From: CAZLYF01 sp964586835
GTDB taxonomy: Bacteria; Bacillota; Clostridia; Christensenellales; Aristaeellaceae
Reading direction: 5' to 3'
DNA: 32,974 bases
Assembly (NCBI GenBank): GCA_964586835.1
Contig: CAZPIC010000026.1
Location: 1-32,974 of the forward strand
In this document: positions 25,308 through 32,779 of the stretch, piece after piece
Layout: the number at the start of each line of letters is the position of its first letter
Numbering within the stretch: the first letter of the stretch is position 1
The notes under the pieces: model-generated
The model's input: the letters and a program-made list of their open reading frames with translations, nothing else
Database searches by the model: none
What the model was told of the DNA's origin: nothing
Translations under genes and position numbers: made by a program

Positions 25308-27128
25308 TCAGGTCCGTGTTCTGAACCCTGCGGAAGCGAAAGGGCCGGGGTCTTTTTCCGGGTTTTCCTCTTCCAGAGAGGAGTACAGGCTGTACATATG
25401 GCAATACGCGCCTCCGAGCGCCATCAGTTCCGTATGGGTTCCCTGTTCGATCACCCCCTGGTCAGAAAGCACCCAGATCACATCCGCATTGCGGATGGTC
25501 GTCAGGCGATGGGCGATCGTCAGGGTGGTCCGGCCCCTGGCAAGTGCCTCCAAAGACTGCTGAACGATTCGTTCGCTTTCGTTGTCAAGAGCGCTTGTTG
25601 CCTCGTCAAGAAGGAGAATGGGCGGGTTTTTCAGGAAGACGCGGGCAATGGAGACGCGTTGTTTTTGCCCGCCTGAAAGCCGGACCCCCCGTTCTCCGAC
25701 ATAGGTATCGTAACCCTCCGGAAGCAGGGCGATGAAGTCGTGGGCGCCCGCACGCTTTGCGGCTGCTACCACCTCGTCATGGGACGCGCTTGGATTTCCG
25801 TAGGCGATGTTGTCATACACGCTGCCTGAAAAGAGGTAGACGTCCTGTTGCACCATCCCGATGTTGTCGCGCAGGGATTTGAGTGTCAGGCTCTTGACGT
25901 CCTGTCCGTCGATGAGGATCCTGCCTTGCGTTACATCATAGAAGCGTGGAATCAGGTTGCACAGCGTTGTCTTTCCCGAACCACTGGAACCCACGAGGGC
26001 TACATTACAGCCTGCGGGAATGGAAAGGGAGATATTCATCAGTATGGCATGGCTGTGATTGTCATGATAGTGAAAGCTGACGCGGTCAAACGTGATATCG
26101 CCACGGGCTATTTTCAAGTCCTTAGCACCGGGGGCATCCCTGATTTCCACAGGCTCGTCCATCACTTCAAAAAAGCGCTCAATGCCGGAAACACCGCGCT
26201 GAAACTGCTCGGAGAATTGGACCAGCTGACGCACTGAAGCCAGAAGCATGCTGTTGTAAAGGAGATAGGAGGCAAAACCTCCAGGGCTGATCGTTCCAGC
26301 CGCCAGGAACAGGGCGCCGGCTACAACAACCGTGATGTGCATCAGGCCGTCCAGCATGCGCGTTGTGCTGAAAAACCCTGCCATAGCCCGGTATTGAACG
26401 CCCTTCAGACGCAGAAACTCAAGGTTTCCACGGCCGAACTTCTCACGCTCCATGTCTTCATTAGCAAAAGACTGGACCACGCGCATCCCCAGCAGACTGT
26501 CCTCCGTCTGCGCGTTGATTTCGCCAACCTGAACCCTGCAGTCCCGAAAGGTTCTGCGCATCTTCCCGTTAAAGTAGGCTGTTGCTACAAGCATCAGGGG
26601 GAGCATGGCGAACACGATCAGCGTGAGCGGAAGGCTCATCCCCGAAAGGATGAAGAAAGCGGATACGATTTTGAGGGTTGAAATCAGAAGCTCTTCGGGA
26701 CCGTGGTGGGCGAATTCCGTTACGTCAAACAGGTCGCTGGTCATACGCGCCATGATCTGTCCTATCTTTGCACTGTTGTAATAGGAAAACGACAGCTGCT
26801 GAAGGTGGGAAAAAAGATCCGTGCGCATGTCGGTTTCGATCTTGGCACCCATGATGTGCCCGCGCGATTGCATGAAGTAGTGTGCGGCTGCATCCAGGAC
26901 TCGGATGGCCAGATAGACGCAGCCCAGGCGAAGGGCCCAGCCCGTTGTGATGGGTACTGTCCCGCCAACCGCTCTGTCCGTGATCTCCTTGACGATCAGT
27001 GGAAACACAAGCTCGCAGACAGAGGTAAGGGCAGCGCAAAGCAGGTCCAGACAAAGCACGGGAAGATGCCTTCTATAGTAGGGGAGAAATCTCCGCAAGA
27101 GCCTTAGATCCCCACTGCGGTGCCGCAT
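25308..27128 (-). CDS. ABC exporter, fused membrane and ATPase domains
   Basis: The 606-residue half-transporter has a six-helix type I exporter domain (about residues 15-310) fused to an ATPase. ATPase motifs are all present: Walker A GSSGSGKTT (380-388), Q-loop Q427/Q428, signature LSGGQ (484-488), Walker B ILLLDE (504-509) and switch H540 in IAHRLTT. It should work as a homodimer at the membrane. Exporters of this group move lipids, drugs or peptides, and the cargo cannot be told from sequence. No peptidase domain is fused and no precursor peptide gene is nearby. GAGGAG precedes the ATG. It follows three uncharacterised genes on the same strand, 36 bases after the last. Confidence 0.94.
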   Translation of the reverse strand: MRHRSGDLRLLRRFLPYYRRHLPVLCLDLLCAALTSVCELVFPLIVKEITDRAVGGTVPITTGWALRLGCVYLAIRVLDAAAHYFMQSRGHIMGAKIETDMRTDLFSHLQQLSFSYYNSAKIGQIMARMTSDLFDVTEFAHHGPEELLISTLKIVSAFFILSGMSLPLTLIVFAMLPLMLVATAYFNGKMRRTFRDCRVQVGEINAQTEDSLLGMRVVQSFANEDMEREKFGRGNLEFLRLKGVQYRAMAGFFSTTRMLDGLMHITVVVAGALFLAAGTISPGGFASYLLYNSMLLASVRQLVQFSEQFQRGVSGIERFFEVMDEPVEIRDAPGAKDLKIARGDITFDRVSFHYHDNHSHAILMNISLSIPAGCNVALVGSSGSGKTTLCNLIPRFYDVTQGRILIDGQDVKSLTLKSLRDNIGMVQQDVYLFSGSVYDNIAYGNPSASHDEVVAAAKRAGAHDFIALLPEGYDTYVGERGVRLSGGQKQRVSIARVFLKNPPILLLDEATSALDNESERIVQQSLEALARGRTTLTIAHRLTTIRNADVIWVLSDQGVIEQGTHTELMALGGAYCHMYSLYSSLEEENPEKDPGPFASAGFRTRT

Positions 27129-27164
27129 GGCTGACTCCTCACTGCTGCCGCGTGCGCACGGGCT

Positions 27165-27686
27165 TCACTCCCCGAACAGGACAAGCTTGTCCGCTCCGTC
27201 ATCCAGTGCGCGGGATAACGGCCTGATGACGACATATGCCGCGTCGTCCGTGACGAGGTGCTGATAGCTGTATTCGCTGTCCAACGCCTCCATGACGGGA
27301 AAACCCAGCAGCGAGCCTGCAGGCTTCAGCGTACCCGGCTGCCCCCTCCGGATCAGGGGTGCAGCGGAAAGAGGGCGGACACCCAAAACGCTTATCCCCT
27401 CGCCCTCAGCGTGGAGCACCCTTGCGTAGTACCCGTGCCAGCTCTCGTCCAGGACAGAAGCGCTTGACAGAAGCGCTGGAAGCGGGACCAGCCCGCCCAT
27501 CGCCAGGGATATGGTACGGGGGTCCGAGCTCTCGACCCGGGCTCCGGGAAGCAACGGCATGTCCTCCTTGGCGACGACCCATTGCTCTGCCTGCCTTGCC
27601 TGTCCGTCCTCCCGTAAAAGCGCGAGGACATAGAAAAACACGAGCAGCAATACAGACAGCGCAAGCAGGAACAGCTTTCTAAGCAT
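27165..27686 (-). CDS. Uncharacterised membrane-anchored protein
   Basis: I do not recognise this 173-residue protein. It begins MLRKLFLLALSVLLLVFFYV, a strong N-terminal membrane anchor, and the rest (about residues 28-173) looks like a soluble, mixed-structure outer domain without cysteines or obvious catalytic motifs. ATG 27686 is chosen because AGAGG lies five bases before it and because the upstream gene stops at 27679, overlapping the start. The frame stays open to 27755 inside that gene. It is the third of three unknown genes before the ABC exporter. An extracytoplasmic partner of the exporter is one possibility, from context only. Confidence 0.75.
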   Translation of the reverse strand: MLRKLFLLALSVLLLVFFYVLALLREDGQARQAEQWVVAKEDMPLLPGARVESSDPRTISLAMGGLVPLPALLSSASVLDESWHGYYARVLHAEGEGISVLGVRPLSAAPLIRRGQPGTLKPAGSLLGFPVMEALDSEYSYQHLVTDDAAYVVIRPLSRALDDGADKLVLFGE

Positions 27687-28062
27687 GTGGCCTCTGCAAT
27701 TGGCTTTTTTCTGCTCCCTTTCTTCTATACCGTTCTTTGCCCCAGTTGCTGCCAAGGACTGCCAGCAAAAAGCAAAGGGGAAGCGTTATGGACGGGGGGG
27801 TTAGCCGGAGAATGAGCCAAGCTGCCGTGTACCCTGCGGGAGGAGGGAAAAAGGCCAGGTAACGGTCGATGCCCCTTTTTGCAGCACGCATCGGCAGCAC
27901 AAAGCACAGCAAAGGTGCCAGGGTATAGCAAAGCAAAAGGGCTGCTGCCGCGCCCGCCTCAGACAGGGGGAGCCATAGGAGAAACGGTATGGCAGCGATC
28001 AAGGTGCTGCCTGCTGCCAGCCTCAAAAAAGCCCGCCTCAGGCTTATTTCAGTGTTTTGCAT
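27679..28062 (-). CDS. Uncharacterised small integral membrane protein
   Basis: No family recognised. The 127-residue protein has about three or four hydrophobic segments (ALLLCYTLAPLLCFVLPM is one) and a very basic C-terminal tail (WGKERYRRKGAEKSQLQRPHA). The ATG at 28062 overlaps the end of the upstream gene by 19 bases and has a weak ribosome site. A TTG at codon 13 is another possible start. A terminator-like hairpin on the RNA (28045-28025) falls inside its first codons, which makes the true start less certain. Its stop overlaps the ATG of the next gene by several bases, so those two are coupled. Confidence 0.65.
   Translation of the reverse strand: MQNTEISLRRAFLRLAAGSTLIAAIPFLLWLPLSEAGAAAALLLCYTLAPLLCFVLPMRAAKRGIDRYLAFFPPPAGYTAAWLILRLTPPSITLPLCFLLAVLGSNWGKERYRRKGAEKSQLQRPHA
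28025..28045 (-). terminator. Terminator-like hairpin just after the TPR-like gene, inside the next ORF
   Basis: On minus, AAGCC pairs with GGCTT across a short GC-rich loop and is followed by a run of T (28030-28025). It starts at the stop codon of the upstream gene. If functional it would reduce transcription into the downstream genes. It may also be chance within coding sequence. Confidence 0.35.
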
Positions 28063-28694
28063 ATGGTGGCGCCAAGCAGCCTATCCAGATCGAGGGTCTG
28101 GCCGTTCATTTCCAGGCTGAAAGCCTTATAGAACTGCCGCGCGACAAGCACCTGTTCCTGTGCGTTGTAGCTGGAGCAGGACAGGATGCCTTGGAGAATG
28201 GTGCGGACGTGGGGGGCCAGGTGCTTGGCGGTATTGCTCTTGAACGAAAAACCGAAGATGCTGGGGATGTGGCTTGAGTCGCTGACGAGAAAGAGCTTCA
28301 CATAGTCGCGGGCCAACTCCTCTAAGTACGCGCTGAGGAAGCCTTCCCTGTCTTCAGACAGCTCCAGGCAGCGCGCAAGCCGCTGGTGATCCAGAAGCTC
28401 CCTGGCCATCTTGCTGATCTCCTGCTCGCTATGCTTTTCCGGATGCTCGAAGATATGATAAAGGTAGCACTTGATGACTGAGAAATCGATCACTTTGGAA
28501 TTTCTCTCATGCAGCCTGCCCAGCATGAGCAGGCCTCTTTGAACCTCGAGGTTGTTCGGTTCAGCCTCCTCGGCTCGTTTCAGATAGGTGTAACGGTTTC
28601 TCGGGTCTTCATCCGTCAGCGCGCGGTGCACAAGCTCATCTACGCTGAGCCCTTCCGGGATGACGGGGTCCTGCCTTTTTCTAAACAACGCCAT
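28044..28694 (-). CDS. Uncharacterised TPR-like cytosolic protein
   Basis: The 216-residue protein is mostly helical, with no membrane segment. One stretch (YLKRAEEAEPNNLEVQRGLL, about residues 40-59) resembles a tetratricopeptide repeat, and the rest looks like further helical pairs. No catalytic motif was seen and I cannot name a family. The start ATG 28694 has GGAGGG five bases upstream; the frame remains open to 28814, but that part crosses the promoter. It heads the minus-strand run towards the ABC exporter and the beta-CASP hydrolase, divergent from thiT. A scaffold or adaptor role would fit the fold but is inference. Confidence 0.72.
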   Translation of the reverse strand: MALFRKRQDPVIPEGLSVDELVHRALTDEDPRNRYTYLKRAEEAEPNNLEVQRGLLMLGRLHERNSKVIDFSVIKCYLYHIFEHPEKHSEQEISKMARELLDHQRLARCLELSEDREGFLSAYLEELARDYVKLFLVSDSSHIPSIFGFSFKSNTAKHLAPHVRTILQGILSCSSYNAQEQVLVARQFYKAFSLEMNGQTLDLDRLLGATICKTLK

Positions 28695-28797
28695 GGGTCC
28701 CTCCACAGCCAGCCCTGAGATTCCATTTTGGCGTCGCCCGTTCCGGCCTCGGCCAGGGACATCGTCGCCATTTCCGTATGAGGGAGGCCTCGGCAAA

Positions 28798-28826
28798 AGG
28801 ATAGCATGTTTCATCTGGATTTTCCA
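28798..28826 (-). promoter_or_regulatory. Possible promoter of the TPR-like gene
   Basis: On minus: TGGAAA (28826-28821), 17 bases, TATCCT (28803-28798), with an extended TGC before the -10. It lies back to back with the thiT promoter. Start near 28791 gives a leader of almost 100 bases. Confidence 0.45.
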
Positions 28827-28836
28827 TACGCGGCAT

Positions 28837-28865
28837 TTGACAAGGGCCGGGGCGCGGGATAGACT
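28837..28865 (+). promoter_or_regulatory. Promoter of thiT
   Basis: TTGACA (28837-28842), 17 bases, TAGACT (28860-28865). Transcription would begin near 28872, at the base of a hairpin directly before the TPP aptamer. Confidence 0.75.
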
Positions 28866-28886
28866 GACGCTGTCCGGAACAGAGCG

Positions 28887-28977
28887 TTCCGGAAGGGGTG
28901 CTGTAGCGTTACGGCTGAGATCGGGCTTGTCCCGGGACCCTTGAACCTGATCCGGGTAATGCCGGCGTAGGAAAAAG
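28887..28977 (+). promoter_or_regulatory. TPP (THI-box) riboswitch aptamer
   Basis: All conserved blocks of the thiamine pyrophosphate aptamer are present in order: GGGGTGC, GGCTGAGA (pyrimidine-sensing J3/2 region), ACCCTTGAACCTGATC (the pyrophosphate-side block), GGGTAATGCC and GGCGTAGGAAAA. It lies in the leader of a thiamine transporter gene, exactly where it should be. A terminator follows at 28991-29018, so the switch most likely works by ending transcription when TPP is bound. Confidence 0.96.
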
Positions 28978-28990
28978 GAGACCGCTTGAA

Positions 28991-29018
28991 GCCGTCCGCT
29001 TTGCCGGACGGCGTTTTT
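28991..29018 (+). terminator. Riboswitch expression-platform terminator
   Basis: An 8-bp GC-rich stem (28991-28998 with 29005-29012), a 6-base loop and then GTTTTT. It lies between the TPP aptamer and the thiT ribosome site, so TPP binding would favour it and shut off thiT. Confidence 0.9.
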
Positions 29019-29038
29019 GTGAGAGGAGGCGGAAGTAA

Positions 29039-29623
29039 ATGAACCGTTCGGTTGCGAGGATGGTCGAAAGCGCGGTCATGGTTGCGGTTGCCACAGCCTT
29101 GAGCCTGATCACCTTTCGAGGACCATGGGCGCTGGGAGGGAGTGTCACGCTGTGCTCCATGCTGCCCCTGGTGCTCATCGCAAGCCGCCATGGGACAGCG
29201 TGGGGATTAATCACAGCGCTGGCCCATTCGCTGGTGCAGCTCGTGCTGGGACTTCATAATGTGCAGTATGCCCCCAACGCGGCAGCGGCGCTGGGCATTA
29301 TCTTTCTGGATTATGTGCTGCCCTATACGCTGATTGGGTTCTCTGCGGTGCTGAAGGGGATCCTCGCCTCGCCCCGGAAAGGGATCCTGGCGGGCATGGC
29401 ACTGACCTTCACTGCCCGATTTCTGTGCCACTTCCTGTCCGGATGGATCATCTGGGAGGCGCTGTTTCCCAACGACCTCCACTGGGCTCCAGAGCTCTGG
29501 TCCCTTGCGTATAACAGCTCCTACATGCTGCCTGAAACGCTCATCACCATGCTGGCAGCCTGGTTGTCCTTCAAGCCTCTTAAGAGGTGGTGGAGGGGTG
29601 AAGATCTTTCGCGGGCAGCCTGA
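29039..29623 (+). CDS. thiT: ECF thiamine transporter substrate-binding subunit ThiT
   Basis: ThiT is the membrane S-component that captures thiamine and delivers it to the shared ECF energy-coupling module. The 194-residue protein has about six hydrophobic helices. Family features include GGSVTLCSMLPLVLIASRHG near residues 33-52, and the thiamine-pocket regions HFLSGWIIW and AYNSSYMLPE towards the C-terminus. ATG 29039 follows AGAGGAGG. The TPP riboswitch and its terminator directly upstream confirm the substrate: the gene is on when TPP is low. The ECF ATPase and T-component genes are not in the window and are usually encoded elsewhere. Confidence 0.95.
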   Translation: MNRSVARMVESAVMVAVATALSLITFRGPWALGGSVTLCSMLPLVLIASRHGTAWGLITALAHSLVQLVLGLHNVQYAPNAAAALGIIFLDYVLPYTLIGFSAVLKGILASPRKGILAGMALTFTARFLCHFLSGWIIWEALFPNDLHWAPELWSLAYNSSYMLPETLITMLAAWLSFKPLKRWWRGEDLSRAA

Positions 29624-29677
29624 AAGCAGGTGGGCAGCCCGACCGCCTCTGGGTAGCTATCCGACCGGTGCCCCCTG

Positions 29678-29686
29678 TGCTATACT
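29678..29686 (+). promoter_or_regulatory. Extended -10 promoter of radC
   Basis: TGCTATACT, an extended -10 element identical to that before the permease gene (1180-1188). No good -35 box is present, as is common for extended -10 promoters. It lies about 40 bases before the radC start. Confidence 0.5.
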
Positions 29687-29724
29687 CCTTTCCGTACCGT
29701 TCGTGGGGAGGAGGGGGAGCGATA

Positions 29725-30411
29725 TTGGAACAGCACAGTGGCCACCGGGAGCGGCTTCGCCAGAGGTTTTCCAGTTCGGGGCTGGACGCCTTTGCTCCTC
29801 ATGAAATGCTCGAGCTGCTGCTCACCTTCGCCATTCCCAGAAAGGATACCAAGCCGCTGGCCCGCGCCCTCTTTGCACATTTTGGTTCTCTTCCCGCCAT
29901 CCTGCAGGCGTCTGTGGAGGACCTTCAGGAGGTGCGGGGTGTCGGAAGTGGGGCTGCAACCCTGGTCTCTCTCATCCTTCCTCTTTCCAAAGCCTATCAG
30001 AGCTGTAGGGCGGAAAGCCCTGCTGTACTGGCTGACGCCTCCACACTGGCGGAGTACTGTCGGGCGCTGTTTTATGGGGACAGGTATGAGCGGTTTTTTG
30101 TGATTGCCCTGGACGCAAGGATGCGCGTTCTTTCAAGGACCCTGATCGCGTCCGGCGATGAGGGCGAAACCGCTGTCTATCCGAGGCTGGTGGTATCAGC
30201 GTTGCTGCGCTGTGGCGCTGCCCGCGCCGTGATAGCCCACAACCATCCTGGAGGGGAGGCGACGCCTTCCACAGCCGACCATCAGGTGACCCAGGCGCTG
30301 GAGAGAACGCTTGGAGACCTGAGCATCCTGCTGGCTGACCACATTGTTGTGAGTGGGGAGACGAGCTTCAGCTTTCGTGAGCATGGTCTTTTGCGCGGGG
30401 GAACGGAGTGA
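29725..30411 (+). CDS. radC: RadC family JAB domain protein
   Basis: The 228-residue protein has an N-terminal helix-hairpin-helix region (LQEVRGVGSGAATLV) and a C-terminal JAB/MPN metalloprotease-like domain with the zinc motif AHNHPGGEATPSTADH. It was once linked to DNA repair, but that role was withdrawn, and its function is unsettled. The start is most likely TTG 29725, with GAGGGGGA just upstream, so that the protein opens LEQHSGHRERLRQRF as the family does. The frame is open back to 29668 through the promoter. Its stop overlaps the next reading frame, and the YdcF-like gene follows on the same transcript. Confidence 0.92.
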   Translation: MEQHSGHRERLRQRFSSSGLDAFAPHEMLELLLTFAIPRKDTKPLARALFAHFGSLPAILQASVEDLQEVRGVGSGAATLVSLILPLSKAYQSCRAESPAVLADASTLAEYCRALFYGDRYERFFVIALDARMRVLSRTLIASGDEGETAVYPRLVVSALLRCGAARAVIAHNHPGGEATPSTADHQVTQALERTLGDLSILLADHIVVSGETSFSFREHGLLRGGTE

Positions 30412-30455
30412 GACCGAAAAGGGGAGGAAAGCGACCGCGCAAGGGAGGGACCGCC

Positions 30456-31034
30456 ATGTTGATGCTGAAAGCGATGGCAGCAGTTTTTGCCTTGGGTGCG
30501 TTGGCTTTTCTCAGCCTCTTCACTCTATTGCTGTGGAAGGAGCACTCCACCCCTCCCCCTGCAAAAGCTGATGTGTTGATCGTGCTTGGCGCTCAGGTGA
30601 AGGCGGACGGACGTCCGAGTGAACAGCTGAGGCTGCGCCTTGAAACAGCGTTGGACGCCTACCGGGAGGTTCCGGCGCCCGTCATTGTCTGTGGAGCTCA
30701 GGGCGCAGACGAGCCCGCTTCCGAAGCCCGAGTGATGCGTGACTGGCTGGTGCTGCGCGGAGCCAGTCCGGAACATGTCCTGATGGACGAGGACTCCTAC
30801 GACACCGCCCAGAGCCTGAGCAATGCCAAGACGCTGATACCGGACGGAGCTGGGAGCGTGCTGATCATCACCAGTGATTATCATCTGCCTCGCGCCCTGG
30901 CTATCGCGAGGGATATCGGGCTTGAGGCCAGCGGTATGAAAAGTCCAACGACCAGGGAGTTTTGGCTGAAAAACCATATCAGGGAAGCGCTTGCCTGGGG
31001 AAAATACCTGCTGATGAAGGGAATCCCATTTTAG
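30456..31034 (+). CDS. YdcF-like DUF218 membrane protein
   Basis: The 192-residue protein has an N-terminal membrane helix (AAVFALGALAFLSLFTLLL) and a DUF218 (YdcF/SanA-type) domain. Its landmarks are ADVLIVLGAQVKADGRPS, SEARVMRDWLVLRGA, EDSYDTAQSLSNA and ITSDYHLPRALAIAR. Related proteins are associated with envelope barrier and cell-wall functions, without a settled reaction. ATG 30456 is chosen for the strong GGGAGGG before it. A GTG at 30408, overlapping the radC stop, is an in-frame alternative that would add 16 basic residues. Confidence 0.9.
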   Translation: MLMLKAMAAVFALGALAFLSLFTLLLWKEHSTPPPAKADVLIVLGAQVKADGRPSEQLRLRLETALDAYREVPAPVIVCGAQGADEPASEARVMRDWLVLRGASPEHVLMDEDSYDTAQSLSNAKTLIPDGAGSVLIITSDYHLPRALAIARDIGLEASGMKSPTTREFWLKNHIREALAWGKYLLMKGIPF

Positions 31035-31044
31035 ACGGGAGGGT

Positions 31045-31068
31045 GGCTTCCGCCGGAGGGAGGCCTTT
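31045..31068 (+). terminator. Weak terminator after the YdcF-like gene
   Basis: A 7-bp stem (31045-31051 with 31059-31065, one G-U) followed by TTTGT, 10 bases after the stop codon. The T-tract is short. Confidence 0.5.
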
Positions 31069-31078
31069 GTATGCAGAC

Positions 31079-31106
31079 GGGGCACGGGCCAGAAGGCCCG
31101 CGCCCC
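31079..31106 (-). terminator. Terminator hairpin of groEL
   Basis: A 12-bp GC-rich stem (31079-31090 with 31095-31106) around AGAA, 25 bases beyond the groEL stop. One pair is A/C on plus but G-U on minus, which suggests the minus-strand RNA is the one under selection. No U-tract follows. Confidence 0.6.
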
Positions 31107-31131
31107 GGGGTTCGTACCTGGGCAGGCGGCC

Positions 31132-32760
31132 TTAGTACAGGTCATCCTCTATGCCATCGGGCATTGCCGCAGGCGACTTTTTCTCCGGGAGATCGGTGAC
31201 CAGACTTTCTGTTGTCAGGACCAAGGCTGCGACGCTGGATGCGTTTTCCAGGGCTGAACGGGTCACCTTGGTCGGGTCGATGACACCAAATTCCAACATG
31301 TCCCCGTACTCATCCTTGAGCACATCGTAACCATAATTTTGCTTCTTGCTGCGACGGATATTTTCTACGACGACGCCACCATCCATTCCCGCGTTTTCCA
31401 CCAGCTGGCGCATCGGTTCTTCGATGGCCCGATGCACAATTTGCACCCCGGTTTTTGCGTCACCGCTGAACCGGGGCAGCAGGGCGAGAATGCGGGACGC
31501 CACGCTGAGAAGGGCCGTCCCGCCCCCGGGGACAATCCCTTCTTCTACAGCTGCACGTGTCGCAGCCAGGGCGTCCTCTATTTTCGCCTTGCGCTCTTTC
31601 ATTTCCGCTTCGGTTGCGGCGCCCACTTTGATGACTGCGACACCGCCAGCCAGCTTGGCCAGGCGCTCCTTAAGCTTTTCCTTATCGTAATCGCTTTTTG
31701 TATCTTCGATCTGTGCGCGGATGCTGGAGATGCGCGCCTCAATTTCCTCTCTGTCGCCAGCTCCTTCCACGAGGGTGGTATTCTCCTTATCCACTTTGAC
31801 CAGCCTTGCCTGACCGAGCTGATCCAGGGTCGTTTCCTTCAGTTCCAGTCCCAATTCCTCGCTGATCACCTGAGCTCCGGTGAGGATGGCGATGTCACGG
31901 AGCATTTCCTTGCGCCGATCCCCAAAGCCTGGGGCTTTGACGGCGACGCTGATCAAGCTGCCGCGTAGCTTGTTGACGATGAGGGTCGCAAGCGCCTCGC
32001 CCTCGACATCTTCTGCGATGAGCAGAAGCTGCCTGCCGGATTGAATGATGTTCTCAAGCAGGGGAAGGAAGTCCTGGATGCCCGATATCTTCCTGTCGGT
32101 GATCAGGATGTAGGGGTTTTCAAGTATCGCTTCCATTTTGTCAAGATCAGTTGCCATGTAGGCGGAGGCATAGCCTCGATCAAACTGCATTCCTTCAACC
32201 GTTTCAAGCTCCGTCTTCAAGGTTTTACCTTCTTCCACCGTGATGACGCCATCGTTTCCGACGATATCCATCGCGTCGGAGATCAGCTTGCCCACCGTCT
32301 CATCGTTTGCGGAGATAGAAGCTACCTGAGCGATCGCCTGTTTGCCGGTGATGGGCTTGGATAGTTCCCTTAGCCCCTCCACTGCTGCTTGCGTGGCAGC
32401 CTCGATGCCGCGCCGAAGCATCATGGGGTTGGCGCCTGCTGCCAGGTTTTTAAGGCCCTCGCGGATGAGGGCTTGTGCGAGCAGGGTTGCGGTGGTGGTT
32501 CCGTCGCCCGCCACATCGCTGGTTCTGGTGGCGACTTCCTTGATCAGCTGGGCGCCCATATTTTCAAACGGGTCGCTCAGATCCACGTCTCTGGCGACGG
32601 TCACGCCGTCATGGGTTACCAGGGGCGAACCAAACTTCTTGTCAAGAACGACGTTGCGGCCTTTGGGGCCCAGGGTAATCCTGACGGTATCAGCCAGGGC
32701 ATTGACCCCAGCCTCTACAGCCCTACGGGCTTCTTCACCATATTTGATCTGCTTTGCCAT
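31132..32760 (-). CDS. groEL: Chaperonin GroEL
   Basis: GroEL forms the double-ring chaperonin that folds proteins with ATP and the GroES lid. The 542-residue protein is intact: MAKQIKYGEEARRAVEAGVN at the start, TLGPKGRNVVLDKKFG, the ATP site GDGTTTAT (85-92, with D86 matching catalytic D87 of E. coli), a complete apical domain, and VEEGIVPGGG. The C-terminus ends SPAAMPDGIEDDLY without the Gly-Gly-Met repeats that normally line the cavity floor. AGGAGG lies 7 bases before ATG. groES should precede it in the operon, but only a broken copy is there. Whether this is the only groEL of the genome cannot be told. Confidence 0.97.
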   Translation of the reverse strand: MAKQIKYGEEARRAVEAGVNALADTVRITLGPKGRNVVLDKKFGSPLVTHDGVTVARDVDLSDPFENMGAQLIKEVATRTSDVAGDGTTTATLLAQALIREGLKNLAAGANPMMLRRGIEAATQAAVEGLRELSKPITGKQAIAQVASISANDETVGKLISDAMDIVGNDGVITVEEGKTLKTELETVEGMQFDRGYASAYMATDLDKMEAILENPYILITDRKISGIQDFLPLLENIIQSGRQLLLIAEDVEGEALATLIVNKLRGSLISVAVKAPGFGDRRKEMLRDIAILTGAQVISEELGLELKETTLDQLGQARLVKVDKENTTLVEGAGDREEIEARISSIRAQIEDTKSDYDKEKLKERLAKLAGGVAVIKVGAATEAEMKERKAKIEDALAATRAAVEEGIVPGGGTALLSVASRILALLPRFSGDAKTGVQIVHRAIEEPMRQLVENAGMDGGVVVENIRRSKKQNYGYDVLKDEYGDMLEFGVIDPTKVTRSALENASSVAALVLTTESLVTDLPEKKSPAAMPDGIEDDLY

Positions 32761-32779
32761 TTTTTTCCTCCTGTTCCTC

